Shown here: positions 44,988-55,049 of the stretch, piece after piece
How positions within the stretch are numbered: position 1 is the first letter of the stretch
Layout: each line of letters begins with the position of its first letter
Assembly: GCA_964291635.2 (NCBI GenBank)
Contig: OZ219909.1
Span: 106,995 to 170,994, forward strand
Reading direction: 5' to 3'
Length of the DNA stretch: 64,000 nt
Source: JAPPHA01 sp964291635
GTDB lineage: Bacteria; Pseudomonadota; Alphaproteobacteria; Rhodobacterales; Rhodobacteraceae
Made by a program: the position numbers and the translations under genes
Notes under the pieces: generated by a model
What the model was told of the DNA's origin: nothing
Seen by the model: only the letters and a program-made list of their open reading frames with translations
Database searches by the model: none

Positions 44988-45935
44988 ATGTGGACGTTTT
45001 TTCTGAGACGGTTGATTGTTCTGCTTGCAGCCCTGGTTTTCGTGTCGCTGCTGGCTTTCCTCATTCCGTACATGAGCGGCCCCGAACCCGCCAAGATGAT
45101 CATCCACAGCCGGGTCGCCAACCTGGCGGTGGACCCCGACACGGTCGAAAGGATGCGCGTCCATCTTGGCCTCGACAGGCCGCTTGCGGTTCAATACCTG
45201 GATTGGCTCGGAAACGCGGTCCGTGGAGATTTCGGCTATACGTTCACCGACCGTTTGCCGGTATCCGACCATATCCGGCCCGCGATCGTTGTTTCGGTCA
45301 CACTTGCGTTGACGGCGCTTGCCCTGGCACTCGCGGTAGCCTTGCCATTGGGCGCCCTTGCGGCGCTCAAACCCGGCCGGCCACTCGACAATTTCGTCAC
45401 GTTCCTGACGCAAAGCCTTGTCGCGGTGCCCGAGTACTGGATCGCGCCGATGCTGACCCTCGTGTTCGCGGTCAACCTGCACTGGCTTCCGTCCGCCGGC
45501 TGGAGGGGACCGGAGTACGCCATCCTGCCCGCATTTGCGTTGGCGCTGCGCCCCATGGCTTATTTCACACGCGTGACCCGGGCCGCGATGATCGATGTGC
45601 TGGAGGCGCCCTACATAACTGCCGCACTCAGCCGGGGTCTCGGCATGGTTCGGACAATTCAGCGCCACGGCGTTCGCAACGCCCTGCCACCTGTCATTAC
45701 GTTGTTCGCGATGTGGCTGTCCGGGCTGATCGGCGGGGCCGTCGTGGTCGAGGTGATCTTTTCCATTCCGGGAATGGGACGGCTGCTTTACGAGGCGGTC
45801 GTCAACAAGGACATTCCGATGCTACAGGGCGCAATCGTGGTCCTCGTGGCCTTCGCCGTTCTCGTGAGCACGCTCACCGACGTGATATACGTGCTGCTCA
45901 ACCCTGCCGTCAGGATCACCGATGCCCAGGTCTGA
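44988..45935 (+). CDS. ABC transporter permease, DppB type
   Basis: 315 residues from ATG 44988 (MWTFFLRRLIVLLAALVF). Six helices; permease motif AALSRGLGMVRTIQRHGVRN (EAA loop, near residue 205-225). The N-terminal extracytoplasmic domain (about 30-95) with MRVHLGLDRPLAVQYLDWLG is standard for DppB/OppB. Overlaps the next permease gene by 14 bases. Confidence 0.92.
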   Translation: MWTFFLRRLIVLLAALVFVSLLAFLIPYMSGPEPAKMIIHSRVANLAVDPDTVERMRVHLGLDRPLAVQYLDWLGNAVRGDFGYTFTDRLPVSDHIRPAIVVSVTLALTALALALAVALPLGALAALKPGRPLDNFVTFLTQSLVAVPEYWIAPMLTLVFAVNLHWLPSAGWRGPEYAILPAFALALRPMAYFTRVTRAAMIDVLEAPYITAALSRGLGMVRTIQRHGVRNALPPVITLFAMWLSGLIGGAVVVEVIFSIPGMGRLLYEAVVNKDIPMLQGAIVVLVAFAVLVSTLTDVIYVLLNPAVRITDAQV

Positions 45936-46884
45936 CGCAGCAGACATGCAACTCGCGCCGCAGCACGGTCCGCGCGGAGCCCTGCACGAGTCGATCGACA
46001 GGTCCCTTCGCATTCTCAGGACCCGGCACTGGTCATTCAACATCGGTTGCACCCTGTTCCTCCTGATCCTCGCGGTCCTGGCCCTGGCCCCCTGGATTAC
46101 ACCCTATGACCCGAATGCACAGGAGTTGGTCAAAAGGCTGTCTCCCGCGAGCAGCGAGCACTGGCTGGGCACAGATCAACTCGGGCGGGATACATTCAGC
46201 CGCCTGCTGTTTGGCGGCCGGTTCTCGGTAACGGTTGCCGCCATCATTATCGCGATCTCCGTTGTCGTCGGAACGATCCTCGGGGTCATTTCAGCGCGTG
46301 CCGGCGGCATCGTTGACGAAGTGACAATGCGGACGGTCGATCTCCTGATAGCCTTCCCGGACGTCCTGGTCGCCCTGTTCCTGATCGCAATCGTCGGGCC
46401 CGGACACGTGGCGCTGATCTCGGCGTTGACCCTGGTCGCATGGACGCCGTTTGCCCGCATGGCGCGCAGCCTGACTCTCGAAATCAACTCCAGGGATTAC
46501 ATCACCGCGGCCGAAGTCCTGGGCTGCACCCGCTCGTTCATCATCTTTCGCCACGTCATTCCGAACGCTTATCGTCCGATAGCTGCCATCACGTTTCTCA
46601 GGTTCGGCCACAAGCTGATAACCGTCGGTGCCCTGTCTTTCCTTGGCCTCGGCGTACAACCGCCGAATTCTGATTGGGGCGCGATGCTCGCGGATGCGCT
46701 GCGGTTCGTCGAACGGGCACCGATGCTCGCGTTTGCGCCGGGATTTGCGATCTTCATAACCGCGCTCTCCGTCACCCTGATCGGGCAAGGTCTCGAAATC
46801 GAGGCGAAACCCCGAAGCACCGGGGAGGATGCACAGGGGGATGCAAGGCCTCAGGGTCCGGCCAGGGAGGTCGCGAAGCCATGA
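45922..46884 (+). CDS. ABC transporter permease, DppC type
   Basis: 320 residues, six helices. Family N-terminus with SPASSEHWLGTDQLGRDTFSRLLFGGR, the DppC hallmark, and EAA loop ITAAEVLGCTRSFIIFRHVIPN. Its stop overlaps the next start (ATGA at 46881-46884). Forms the membrane channel with the DppB-type partner. Confidence 0.92.
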   Translation: MPRSDAADMQLAPQHGPRGALHESIDRSLRILRTRHWSFNIGCTLFLLILAVLALAPWITPYDPNAQELVKRLSPASSEHWLGTDQLGRDTFSRLLFGGRFSVTVAAIIIAISVVVGTILGVISARAGGIVDEVTMRTVDLLIAFPDVLVALFLIAIVGPGHVALISALTLVAWTPFARMARSLTLEINSRDYITAAEVLGCTRSFIIFRHVIPNAYRPIAAITFLRFGHKLITVGALSFLGLGVQPPNSDWGAMLADALRFVERAPMLAFAPGFAIFITALSVTLIGQGLEIEAKPRSTGEDAQGDARPQGPAREVAKP

Positions 46885-48011
46885 CGTATGCCGGGCGGGA
46901 ACCCGGGCGTGGTGGCCACCGGGTACCGGGGCAGGATCAGCCCCCGAGCCATCGTGCAGGCGCGGCGACGTCGGGCGGGTTGCTGCAGGTCGAGGGGTTG
47001 TCGATCGGTCAACCGCCTGAACAGGGCGGCAGGCTGGTCGTCGAATCCCTCGACCTGGCCATCGCTCCCGGCGAGGTCCTGGCCTTGGTCGGGGAATCGG
47101 GATCCGGCAAGACCATGACCGCGTTGTCGCTCCTGCGGCTGCTCCCGGACGTGTTCGAAATTTGCGCAGGCTCCATCAAGTTTGACGGCGGAGAAATCTG
47201 CGAAATGGCGGAAACGCAGCTCAACGAAGTCCGGGGCGGAAAGATCGGCATGATTTTCCAGCAGCCCCAGGCGATGCTCGACCCGACCGCCACGGTGGGT
47301 TCCCAGGTCGCCGAGTCACTGAGATTGCATCGGAGGTTGAACCAGAGGGATGCACGTTCGCGCGCGGTCGAACTCCTGAGGGAAGTCGGCATCCCGGAAC
47401 CGGAGGAGCGGGCCCGGAACTATGCCCACCAGATGTCAGGCGGCATGGCGCAGCGGATCATGATTGCGGCAGCGTTGAGCGCGGATCCGAAACTCCTGAT
47501 TGCTGACGAGCCAACGACCGCGCTGGATGTGACCGTGCAGGCCCAGATTCTCGCCCTCCTGGACCGCGAGCGCAGGGACCGGCAACTGGCGATTCTCCTC
47601 ATCACCCACGACTTGACGATCGTTTCGTCATTGGCGGACCGCGTTGCCGTCATGTACGCGGGCCGCATCGTCGAGGAAGGACCGGCCGATTCAATTCTCG
47701 ACGAGCCGCGCCATCCCTACACGCAGGCACTGTTGCGGTGTTCGATCCTGGAAGCGATCGACGACCAGCTGTTGTATTCGATACCCTCGGTAACAGAGAC
47801 AGGTGACGATATAATCCGGGGCTGCCGGTTCCGCCGGCGCTGCACGACCGCAGACGAGCACGGCATCTTCGAGTTGTGCGAACAGGACGAACCGCGCCTT
47901 TCGCACTACGACGAGACGTGTTCGGCCCGGTGCTGGGCCGTTTCTTGCCCGGAGAACGGGCGGGCGGGTTCCGGAGGCCCGCCGCCGGACAGGATGGACG
48001 TGCCGTCGTGA
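46881..48011 (+). CDS. ABC transporter ATPase, DppD type
   Basis: 376 residues from ATG 46881 (ATGA overlap with the permease). Walker A GESGSGKT, Q-loop FQQPQ, signature MSGGMAQR, Walker B LLIADEPTTALDV, and H-loop ITHD. The C-terminal CRFRRRCTTADEHGIFELC has the Cys-rich oligopeptide/dipeptide domain that may bind Fe-S. It has an unusually long low-complexity leader (about 35 residues, GRGGHRVPGQDQPPSHRAG) that suggests the real start could be later, at GTG/TTG codons such as TTG near 46981 (LLQVEGLSI). Confidence 0.9.
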   Translation: MTYAGREPGRGGHRVPGQDQPPSHRAGAATSGGLLQVEGLSIGQPPEQGGRLVVESLDLAIAPGEVLALVGESGSGKTMTALSLLRLLPDVFEICAGSIKFDGGEICEMAETQLNEVRGGKIGMIFQQPQAMLDPTATVGSQVAESLRLHRRLNQRDARSRAVELLREVGIPEPEERARNYAHQMSGGMAQRIMIAAALSADPKLLIADEPTTALDVTVQAQILALLDRERRDRQLAILLITHDLTIVSSLADRVAVMYAGRIVEEGPADSILDEPRHPYTQALLRCSILEAIDDQLLYSIPSVTETGDDIIRGCRFRRRCTTADEHGIFELCEQDEPRLSHYDETCSARCWAVSCPENGRAGSGGPPPDRMDVPS

Positions 48012-49054
48012 TCGCGCCCGAAAACGCGCAAGCCGGTCCGACGGAACCGGCGCCCCCGGTCTTCGCCTTGGAAGACGTCGTCAAGCACTTTCCCGTGCGC
48101 GCGATCGGCCAGCGACGACGTGGTCTTGTCCGTGCCGTGGACGGCGTGACGCTTTCGATTCACAAGAACGAAGTACTTGGCCTGGTTGGCGAATCGGGGT
48201 GCGGCAAGAGCACCCTCGCACGCCTCATGTTGAAACTCATGCCGCTCGATCATGGCAGGGTCCTGGTTGGCGGTCGGGACATTTCCGCGGTTACCGGCGA
48301 GGAGATGAGGCGCCTGCGCCGATCCATGCAGCTGATTTTCCAGGATTCGCTTTCAGCCCTCGACCCGCGGATGCGGGTCGGGATGAGCCTCGAGGCTCCG
48401 CTCGCGCAGCACGGGATCGGGACGCACGGGGAGCGCCGCATGCGCGTACTTCGAATGCTCTCGGAGGTTGGCCTCGACGAGACATTCTACGAACGAATGC
48501 CGGCCCAGTGTTCGGGAGGACAACTGCAGCGTGCTGCGATCGCCCGGGCGCTCCTCCTCGAGCCGAGTTTCCTGATTTGCGACGAACCGACGTCATCACT
48601 CGATTCTTCGGTTCGTGCGCAGGTTCTCAACCTTCTGATCAAGCTCAAGAACCGCTTCGGCCTGACGGTTCTGATGATTTCGCACGACCTCCGGGTCATC
48701 AAGTACTTCTGCGACCGGGTTGCGGTCATGTACCTCGGGCAGGTCGTCGAGATCGCGGATCGCGATACGATTTTTTCCAGACCGTCCCATCCGTACACGC
48801 GCGCCCTGATCGCAGCGTCGTGGCTCGAAGACCTTGAGCTTGCAACCAGCGCCGATGCCTTCCGGGGAGAACCGCCGAGTCCCGTGGATCCCCCGAGCGG
48901 CTGCCGTTTCCATCCAAGGTGTCCCATGGCCGAGGCACGATGTGCCCGCGAGGTTCCGGAGTTGAAACCGGCGGGGCGAGAACAACTGTCGCGATGCCAC
49001 TTCCGGGACCGTTTGGCTCCATTGGCCACGCCAGCTGGGGTGGGAACGGAATGA
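48008..49054 (+). CDS. ABC transporter ATPase, DppF type
   Basis: 348 residues from GTG 48008, which overlaps the previous stop as GTGA. Walker A GESGCGKST, signature CSGGQLQRAAIARAL, Walker B LICDEPTSSLDSSV, H-loop SHDLR. C-terminal PSGCRFHPRCPMAEARC is the DppF-type cysteine cluster. Completes a heterodimeric ATPase with the upstream gene; last gene of the operon. Confidence 0.92.
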   Translation: MIAPENAQAGPTEPAPPVFALEDVVKHFPVRAIGQRRRGLVRAVDGVTLSIHKNEVLGLVGESGCGKSTLARLMLKLMPLDHGRVLVGGRDISAVTGEEMRRLRRSMQLIFQDSLSALDPRMRVGMSLEAPLAQHGIGTHGERRMRVLRMLSEVGLDETFYERMPAQCSGGQLQRAAIARALLLEPSFLICDEPTSSLDSSVRAQVLNLLIKLKNRFGLTVLMISHDLRVIKYFCDRVAVMYLGQVVEIADRDTIFSRPSHPYTRALIAASWLEDLELATSADAFRGEPPSPVDPPSGCRFHPRCPMAEARCAREVPELKPAGREQLSRCHFRDRLAPLATPAGVGTE

Positions 49055-49235
49055 TGGTCCCGTACAGGTGCCCGCGGGCCCCGGATCCGGAAACCGATGG
49101 TCCATCGAAACGGCCACGTGCTCCTCGCCGGACGAACCGGTCAATCGGCGGGCGGCCGTTCCAGGGGAGGTCGGACGTCTTCGACCGTCCCACCTTACGG
49201 AATGTCTGGATTCCGGTTAGCGAAACCCGTGAAAC

Positions 49236-51749
49236 ATGGAAAACATAGCTGAAATTGCCGGCCGAGCCGATCATGGCGCCAGCGGGGTCAACCGCAGGGC
49301 ATCGATGCCCGTGAAGGGCATGACATGCGCATCGTGCGTTGCCCGTGTGGAAAGGGTCCTTGCCCAATTGCCCGGGGTCGCGGAGGCGACGGTCAACCTT
49401 GCCGCGGAGCGGGCGGACGTCGTGTTCGACGCGGACACCGTGTCACTAGGCGAGATCGCAACGGCAATCGACCGGGCCGGCTTCCGGGTTCCGTCCGAGA
49501 CCAGGGACCTGGTCATCAAGGGCATGACGTGCGCTTCCTGCGTCTCGCGCGTCGAGGACGTTCTGGGGCGGGTTCCCGGGGTGGTCTCTGCCCAGGTCAA
49601 CCTGGCGACGGAGCGGGCGCGGGTTGACCTGCGTGCCGGCAGTGCAGGCGTCAAGGACCTGATCTCGGCGGTTGAACGGGCCGGTTTCGCCGCCAGCGTA
49701 GCGGCCGGCGGCTCGCCATTCGAGGATAGCGAGCAGGCGGAACGCGATGCCGAACTGGCGGGCCTGCGGCGCGACTTCGTCGTCGCGGCGGCATTCACTT
49801 TACCTCTCGTTCTGGTGGCCATGTCGCGCATGTTTGACCCGTTCCATGCAAACATGCTGAACGTGTTGGCGGAACGTGGCTGGATCGCAGTTGAACTGCT
49901 GCTGGCGAGCCCAATCATGTTTTACGCGGGACTGCGGTTCTACCGGGACGGCCTTGGCGAGTTCCGCCACCTCAATCCCGGCATGAACTCCCTGGTCATG
50001 CTGGGTGCGAACGCCGCGTACCTGTATTCGCTGGTCGTCCTGGTGGCTCCCGGCGTTTTTCCCGCTGGCACGGCAAATGCATATTTCGAGGCGGCCGGCG
50101 TGATCATCACTTTGGTTCTGCTCGGGCGTTACCTGGAAGGAATTGCCAGGGGACGCACCTCGAAAGCGATCAGGAACCTGATTCAGCTTCAGCCCAAGAC
50201 GGCACGGGTGACGCGTGACGGCGCCGAGATCGAGATTCCGGTCGACGCCGTGCTTTCCGGCGACACTGTCAAGGTGCGCCCCGGCGAACGGATTCCGGTC
50301 GACGGGCGCGTCACCGAGGGCGGCAGTTACGTGGACGAATCCATGATTACGGGTGAATCGGTTCCGGTTCACAAGCAAGCCGGCCACGAAGTGGTCGGCG
50401 GCACCGTCAACAAGGCCGGATCGTTTTCGTTTTCCGCCACGCGCGTCGGCGCCGACACGGTTCTTGCCCAGATCGTCCGCATGGTCGAGCAGGCACAGGC
50501 CACCAAGCCGCCTGTCCAGAGGCTGGCCGACAGGATTGCCCTGGTTTTCGTGCCGGTCGTCATGGTCATCGCTGTCGTCACCTTCGCCACCTGGATCACC
50601 GTCGGCGGCGACCTGGCGCTCAATTTCGCGTTCGTGACCGCGGTTTCGGTCCTGCTCATCGCCTGCCCCTGCGCCATGGGCCTGGCGACGCCAACCGCGA
50701 TTATCGTGGCGACCGGTCGCGGCGCCCAACTGGGCATACTGTTCCGGCGGGCGACGGCACTGGAGATCCTGGCAAAGGTCGACACGGTCATTCTCGACAA
50801 GACCGGCACGTTGACGAAGGGCCAGCCCGAAATGACCGATTTCAATGCCGTATCCGGGGGCGCGTCCGCGGTGAACGTCGATGATGTCCTGCGCCTGGTC
50901 GCCTCCGCCGAAGACAGAAGCGAGCATCCCGCCGCCATGGCCATCGTCAGGGCTGCCAAGGCACGCGGGATTGAACTGCTTCCAGCCGAAGGCTTCCTGG
51001 GCGAACCGGGCATGGGCATCGAGGCCCGGGTCGGGGGGCACCTCGTGCACGCCGGAAACAGGCGCTACATGGTGCGCCTCGGTATCGATGTTCCGGAGGC
51101 GGAAAGGGCCATGTCCGAAAGCCTGGCGGCCGGCGCCCGGACACCGGTTTTTGCGGCAGTGAACAATCGCCTCGTGGCGGTCATCGGGATCGCCGATCCG
51201 GTGAAGGACGGGTGCACGAACACGCTGAAGATACTGAAGGAACACGGTATCGAAGTGGCGATGATGACAGGAGATACCCGGCGAACTGCCGAGTCGATTG
51301 CAGGCGAACTGGGGATCGAGACTCTCTTTGCGGAAGTCCTGCCGAATGACAAGGCGGGGGAGATCCTGCGGCTTCAGGGCGAAGGAAGGCGGGTGGCCTT
51401 CGTCGGAGATGGCATCAACGATGCGCCTGCGCTGGCCCAGGCCGATGTCGGCATCGCCATTGGCACCGGCACCGACATCGCGATCGAGGCCGGTGACGTC
51501 GTGCTCATGTCCGGCGACCTGCGGGGTATTGTCAACGCGTTCGCGCTCTCCCGGCGAACGATGCGTACCATCGTGCACAACTTCATTTGGGCCTACGGCT
51601 ATAACGTCACCCTGATTCCATTGGCGGCGGGGACGCTCTACCCGGCGTTCGGCGTCCTGCTGAACCCCATGCTGGCGGCCGGGGCGATGAGCCTTTCCAG
51701 CCTGTTCGTGGTTGGCAACTCGCTTCGGCTTCACTACCACGCGAAGTGA
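49236..51749 (+). CDS. copA: Copper-translocating P-type ATPase
   Basis: 837 residues. Two N-terminal heavy-metal domains, each with GMTCASC (about residues 28-34 and 97-103); eight membrane helices; CPC metal site Cys477-Pro-Cys479 (ACPCAMGLATP); phosphorylation Asp521 in DKTGTLTKGQPE; SEHPAAMAIV (HP motif) in the nucleotide domain; GDGINDAPALAQADVGIAIG hinge; and Cu(I) residues in YGYNVTLIP (Tyr/Asn) and AAGAMSLSSLFVVGNSLRL (Met/Ser). All Cu(I) P1B-1 features are present, so it exports copper (or silver) from the cytoplasm. Weak ribosome site. A frameshifted CopZ-like chaperone gene lies 113 bases downstream. Confidence 0.96.
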   Translation: MENIAEIAGRADHGASGVNRRASMPVKGMTCASCVARVERVLAQLPGVAEATVNLAAERADVVFDADTVSLGEIATAIDRAGFRVPSETRDLVIKGMTCASCVSRVEDVLGRVPGVVSAQVNLATERARVDLRAGSAGVKDLISAVERAGFAASVAAGGSPFEDSEQAERDAELAGLRRDFVVAAAFTLPLVLVAMSRMFDPFHANMLNVLAERGWIAVELLLASPIMFYAGLRFYRDGLGEFRHLNPGMNSLVMLGANAAYLYSLVVLVAPGVFPAGTANAYFEAAGVIITLVLLGRYLEGIARGRTSKAIRNLIQLQPKTARVTRDGAEIEIPVDAVLSGDTVKVRPGERIPVDGRVTEGGSYVDESMITGESVPVHKQAGHEVVGGTVNKAGSFSFSATRVGADTVLAQIVRMVEQAQATKPPVQRLADRIALVFVPVVMVIAVVTFATWITVGGDLALNFAFVTAVSVLLIACPCAMGLATPTAIIVATGRGAQLGILFRRATALEILAKVDTVILDKTGTLTKGQPEMTDFNAVSGGASAVNVDDVLRLVASAEDRSEHPAAMAIVRAAKARGIELLPAEGFLGEPGMGIEARVGGHLVHAGNRRYMVRLGIDVPEAERAMSESLAAGARTPVFAAVNNRLVAVIGIADPVKDGCTNTLKILKEHGIEVAMMTGDTRRTAESIAGELGIETLFAEVLPNDKAGEILRLQGEGRRVAFVGDGINDAPALAQADVGIAIGTGTDIAIEAGDVVLMSGDLRGIVNAFALSRRTMRTIVHNFIWAYGYNVTLIPLAAGTLYPAFGVLLNPMLAAGAMSLSSLFVVGNSLRLHYHAK

Positions 51750-51862
51750 ATACGACGGTCATCGGGGCCCGGGTGGCCGGCAGATGCCTCCAGGCTGCCC
51801 AAGTTCACATGTATCCGCCACGCGGCGTTTGACGGAAACCGGTCCGGCAAGGGGAGAGGAAA

Positions 51863-52073
51863 TTGAGCACCGCATACAAGGTATTGGGCATGACCTGCGA
51901 GGGTGCGCGCCTGTGCGAGGTCCCTGGAAAACGCCATGAAATCTGCGGCACCGGACGCCCACATAAGGGTAGATCTGGCGGGGAATCGTTTCACGATCAC
52001 GGGATTTGACGACCTCGACGTCATTGCTGAAGCCGTTGGGGATGCCGGGTTCGAGTTCGGCGGCAAGGAATAG
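51863..52073 (+). pseudogene. CopZ-like copper chaperone gene with a frameshift
   Basis: TTG start at 51863 behind a strong site (GGGGAGAGG). It reads MSTAYKVLGMTCEG, the first half of an HMA domain, then the frame is lost just where the second metal Cys should follow. In the +1 frame the sequence resumes as CARSLENAMKSAAPDAHIRV, then NRFTITGFDDLDVIAEAVG and ends at the stop 52071-52073. Together this is a normal HMA chaperone of about 68 residues with the GMTCxxC motif split. Removing TGCGCGC (about 51906-51912) would restore the frame. Pseudogene or sequence error. Confidence 0.8.
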
Positions 52074-52373
52074 ACAAACAGGCGCCGTGACGGTGATCTG
52101 ACCGTACCGGGGCTGCGCGCCTCCGTCACTACGCGCAGAGACCCGGTTGTATGGCTGCGCCCGAACCCAGCTTCGTCGGCGCTCGAAGATTCGTGCCTGG
52201 CGCGTGTCGGGCATGACTGTTTACGGAATTCGATCCGCTCTTCCGGGCTCATGACATCGCGGCTGGACCCAACGTTGGACTAGATAAGGAAGACGTGCCG
52301 CAACAAACTTGGGCAGGGTGCCATTAGTCTCGCATGCCGTCAGAGAACCAGAAGCCCATTGATGCCGTCTGGC

Positions 52374-52449
52374 GTCCCGTGCGCGATCTTCCGGGTGAGT
52401 GCAGGAGTTGGATCTGGCTGTCCCGTGCGCGATCTTCCGGGTGAGTGCA
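52374..52449. repeat. Direct repeat, 30 bases, period 46
   Basis: The same 30-base sequence (beginning GTCCCGTGCGCGATCTTCCG and ending GTGAGTGCA) occurs at 52374-52403 and 52420-52449. It lies just before the decayed Fic gene, typical of local slippage or of a lost small insertion. Confidence 0.85.
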
Positions 52450-52499
52450 CACTTCGACGGTGCCGAGTTTTGCCCGGGAAGCCTCACACCGCTGGGCGA

Positions 52500-53393
52500 A
52501 CATGGCGACGCCAGCTCGAGCGACCCGGACATCGATCATTCTCTCATGGATGTGTGGCTGAAGGAACAGAAACGGGCCTTCGCGATCGAGACCGGCCAGA
52601 TAGAGGCACCTGTACAGGCTCGGTGCCGGAAGGGATCACCGAAAACCTGATCACGGTATCAGGGTTCGAGAGTGTCCTTGGCGCTCATTCCTTTACCGAT
52701 ATCGATGATGCTACGCTCCAAAGGCCTGCTGACAGACCAGGAATCCGCCCTGCTGAAATGGTGTTCGCGGCGGTGAAAAGCGAAAGGCCGCTATCCAGTC
52801 ATATCATCAAGGAATGGCATGCATTGATGACCCGGCACCAGGAAACGGCGGTCGGGATCGATCCTTTTGGAAAACGGATTCAAATCCCGCTGCGACGCGG
52901 AGAATACAAGATCCGACCGAACAATTCCCGGCGTCCGGACGGTGTGGTCCATGAATACTGCCCGCCGGAACAGGTCCAGAGCGAAATGGACCGTTTCCTG
53001 GAATTCCATCACGGTCACGAGGACCTGAGCCTGGCCCCGGAGGTTGAGGCAGCCTGGCTGCATCACGAGTTCGTCCGGTTCCACCCGTTCCAGGATGGAA
53101 ACGGAAGGGTCTCACGATTGCTGATGGCTTATCCCTACATCAAGGCCGGGGAGTTTCCACCGATCATCCATGCAGACAACAAGCCGGCCTACCTGGACGC
53201 ATTGCACTTGGCCGACAGGGGAAACTTTCGATCGTTCGTTGACTATCTCGGTGGCCTCGCAGCAGTGCGGTGTGACGCCGCCGCGCTTCGGGCTGAACGA
53301 ATCCTCACTGGCGACCAGGTCACGCTGCACGCAAACTGTGGCGCCGCGAACAACGGAATCAATTATCCACCCGAGCCATCACCTGAAGAATAG
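52500..53393 (+). pseudogene. Fic-domain protein, multiply frameshifted
   Basis: Fic proteins transfer AMP or similar groups to target proteins, often as toxins. The first part (52518-52606) reads DPDIDHSLMDVWLKEQKRAF and IETGQIE in frame 1; LYRLGAG follows in frame 2 (52610); GITENLIT and FESVLGAHSFTDIDD come in frame 3; GLLTDQESAL returns to frame 1; and the rest (from about 52757) is in frame 3 without breaks to the stop at 53393. The last 190 residues are intact, with the catalytic HPFQDGNGR motif. At least four frame breaks mean a decayed gene. The inhibitory-helix and start are lost or obscured. Confidence 0.85.
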
Positions 53394-53846
53394 CCGGTAC
53401 CGCAACAGGAGCAAAAAATCGTAGCCGAGCACACTTGGAACAATTCGGAAGTACCGTTCGCCTTGCCCGATCCGTCAATACCGCCCCGGCCCAGGTAACG
53501 ACTGGCCGCGTGATCATCCTAGTGGGCCCGCACGGTCGCCGTGCTGCCGGCGTGCACAATGAGATGCCGCAACGACTTTGATGGGGCATCCCGCCAGGGC
53601 AGACCGTGCACCTTGCGCCATGCATTCCGGCCACGATGTAGCCAGTCCGACCGGATCTGAAACCTGCATTGATGTGGTGGACTCGAGTCGGTTAATTTGC
53701 AGAAGGCGCAGTCGTCGGTTTGATGAAGTCGATCACCGGCCCGGGTTTCTTGCCCTGCAAACATACGCGAGGACGATTGGAGCGGCGGGAATCCCGGATC
53801 ACGGCGGCATGTCGGAACGAATGCGTTCTGCGAAAAGGAGGAATCG
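53394..53846. other. Intergenic region, no gene seen
   Basis: About 450 bases after the Fic remnant. Frames on both strands lack motifs. The end carries the ribosome site of the agmatinase gene (AAAAGGAGGAATCG at 53836-53846). Confidence 0.4.
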
Positions 53847-54797
53847 ATGTCCCAACATGGCTATGCTTCGGGTCGGCTGGACCTGCCGTTTGTCGGGATA
53901 TCGACATTCGGAAAATTTCCGCATGTGTCGGACTGGGACGCGATTGACGCGGATGTTGCCGTCCTTGGCGCGCCTTTCGATTTCGGGACCCAGTGGCGTT
54001 CCGGTGCCCGTTTTGGCCCGAGGGCGATTCGGGAAGCCTCAACGCTGTTTTCGTTCGGTCACGCCGGTGCCTACGATCATGAAGACGGTGCAACCTACCT
54101 AGATGGCGTTCGAATAATTGATGCCGGTGATGCAGACATCGTTCACACCGATACCGAACGAAGCCACGCCAACATTGAATCTGCTGTCCGTGCCATTCTT
54201 GCCTCAGGTGCAATGCCCGTGGTGCTGGGCGGCGATCATTCGATCAACATTCCGTGCGTGCGGGCCTTTTCGAACCGCGGACCGATGTACATCGTCCAGA
54301 TCGACGCTCATCTCGATTTCGTGGACGTTCGCCACGGAGTTCGCCACGGTCACGGCAACCCGATGCGCCGGGCAGCGGAACAGGTTCACGTTGCAGGAAT
54401 TTCGCAGATCGGCATCCGAAATGTCTCGTCGACTGCCAGGGAAGGCTACGAGGCGGCAATGTCCATGGGCTGCGACATCATTTCGGTCAGGCAGGCGCGT
54501 GCGCTCGGAACGGGCGGGCTGCTCGAACGGATACCCGCAAGGGCGCGATACTACGTGACGATTGACATCGACGGCTTCGATCCGTCAATTGCGCCGGGCA
54601 CCGGAACTCCGAGCCACGGTGGTTTCCTGTACTACGAGATTCTGGAATTCCTCGACGGGTTGACGCAGCGCGGGCAGGTGGTTGGATGCGATCTGGTCGA
54701 AGTCGCGCCGGACTACGATCGCACGGGGACAACGGCGATCCTTGCGGCCCAGATTCTCCTAAATTTCATCGGAAGAATCCTTCACCGGCGCAGGTGA
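53847..54797 (+). CDS. speB: Agmatinase/ureohydrolase family
   Basis: 316 residues. Splits agmatine to putrescine and urea, or a related guanidino compound. Mn-binding motifs are all present: GGDHSI (His), DAHLDF (Asp, His, Asp) and DIDGFDPSIAPGTGTP (Asp, Asp). The length and GAPFDFGTQWRSGARFGPRAIRE fit SpeB; guanidinobutyrase or a similar enzyme cannot be excluded. AAGGAGGAAT gives a very strong ribosome site. Isolated between decayed elements, yet intact. Could feed putrescine to the amine oxidase operon upstream (speculation). Confidence 0.9.
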   Translation: MSQHGYASGRLDLPFVGISTFGKFPHVSDWDAIDADVAVLGAPFDFGTQWRSGARFGPRAIREASTLFSFGHAGAYDHEDGATYLDGVRIIDAGDADIVHTDTERSHANIESAVRAILASGAMPVVLGGDHSINIPCVRAFSNRGPMYIVQIDAHLDFVDVRHGVRHGHGNPMRRAAEQVHVAGISQIGIRNVSSTAREGYEAAMSMGCDIISVRQARALGTGGLLERIPARARYYVTIDIDGFDPSIAPGTGTPSHGGFLYYEILEFLDGLTQRGQVVGCDLVEVAPDYDRTGTTAILAAQILLNFIGRILHRRR

Positions 54798-55049
54798 CGG
54801 CCGAGCGACCCGCGGTTCGAAAACAATGGAATTATACTGATTACTTGACATTCATGCTGCCAGTTTCCGATCGATTTCACAGGTCATGGCGGTTGCCGAC
54901 ACCTGATCGTGACCTTGGATGATTCCTTGACAAAACAGTCAGATAATGTATTGATCGCGTGACGGGAAGTCAGCCTTTCCCGTCACCAGACGAACCTTGT
55001 GCCGAAGGCCAGACCGCGTGAGCGAAACTTCCACATACCGCAACATCAT

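Noticed and set aside
49800..51740. 646-residue open frame antisense to copA
   Set aside because: Low-complexity composition, no motif, and copA on the other strand is unmistakable.
54927..54954. TTGACA-16-TATTGA promoter-like sequence
   Set aside because: No + strand gene follows; the next feature is a minus-strand transposase remnant.
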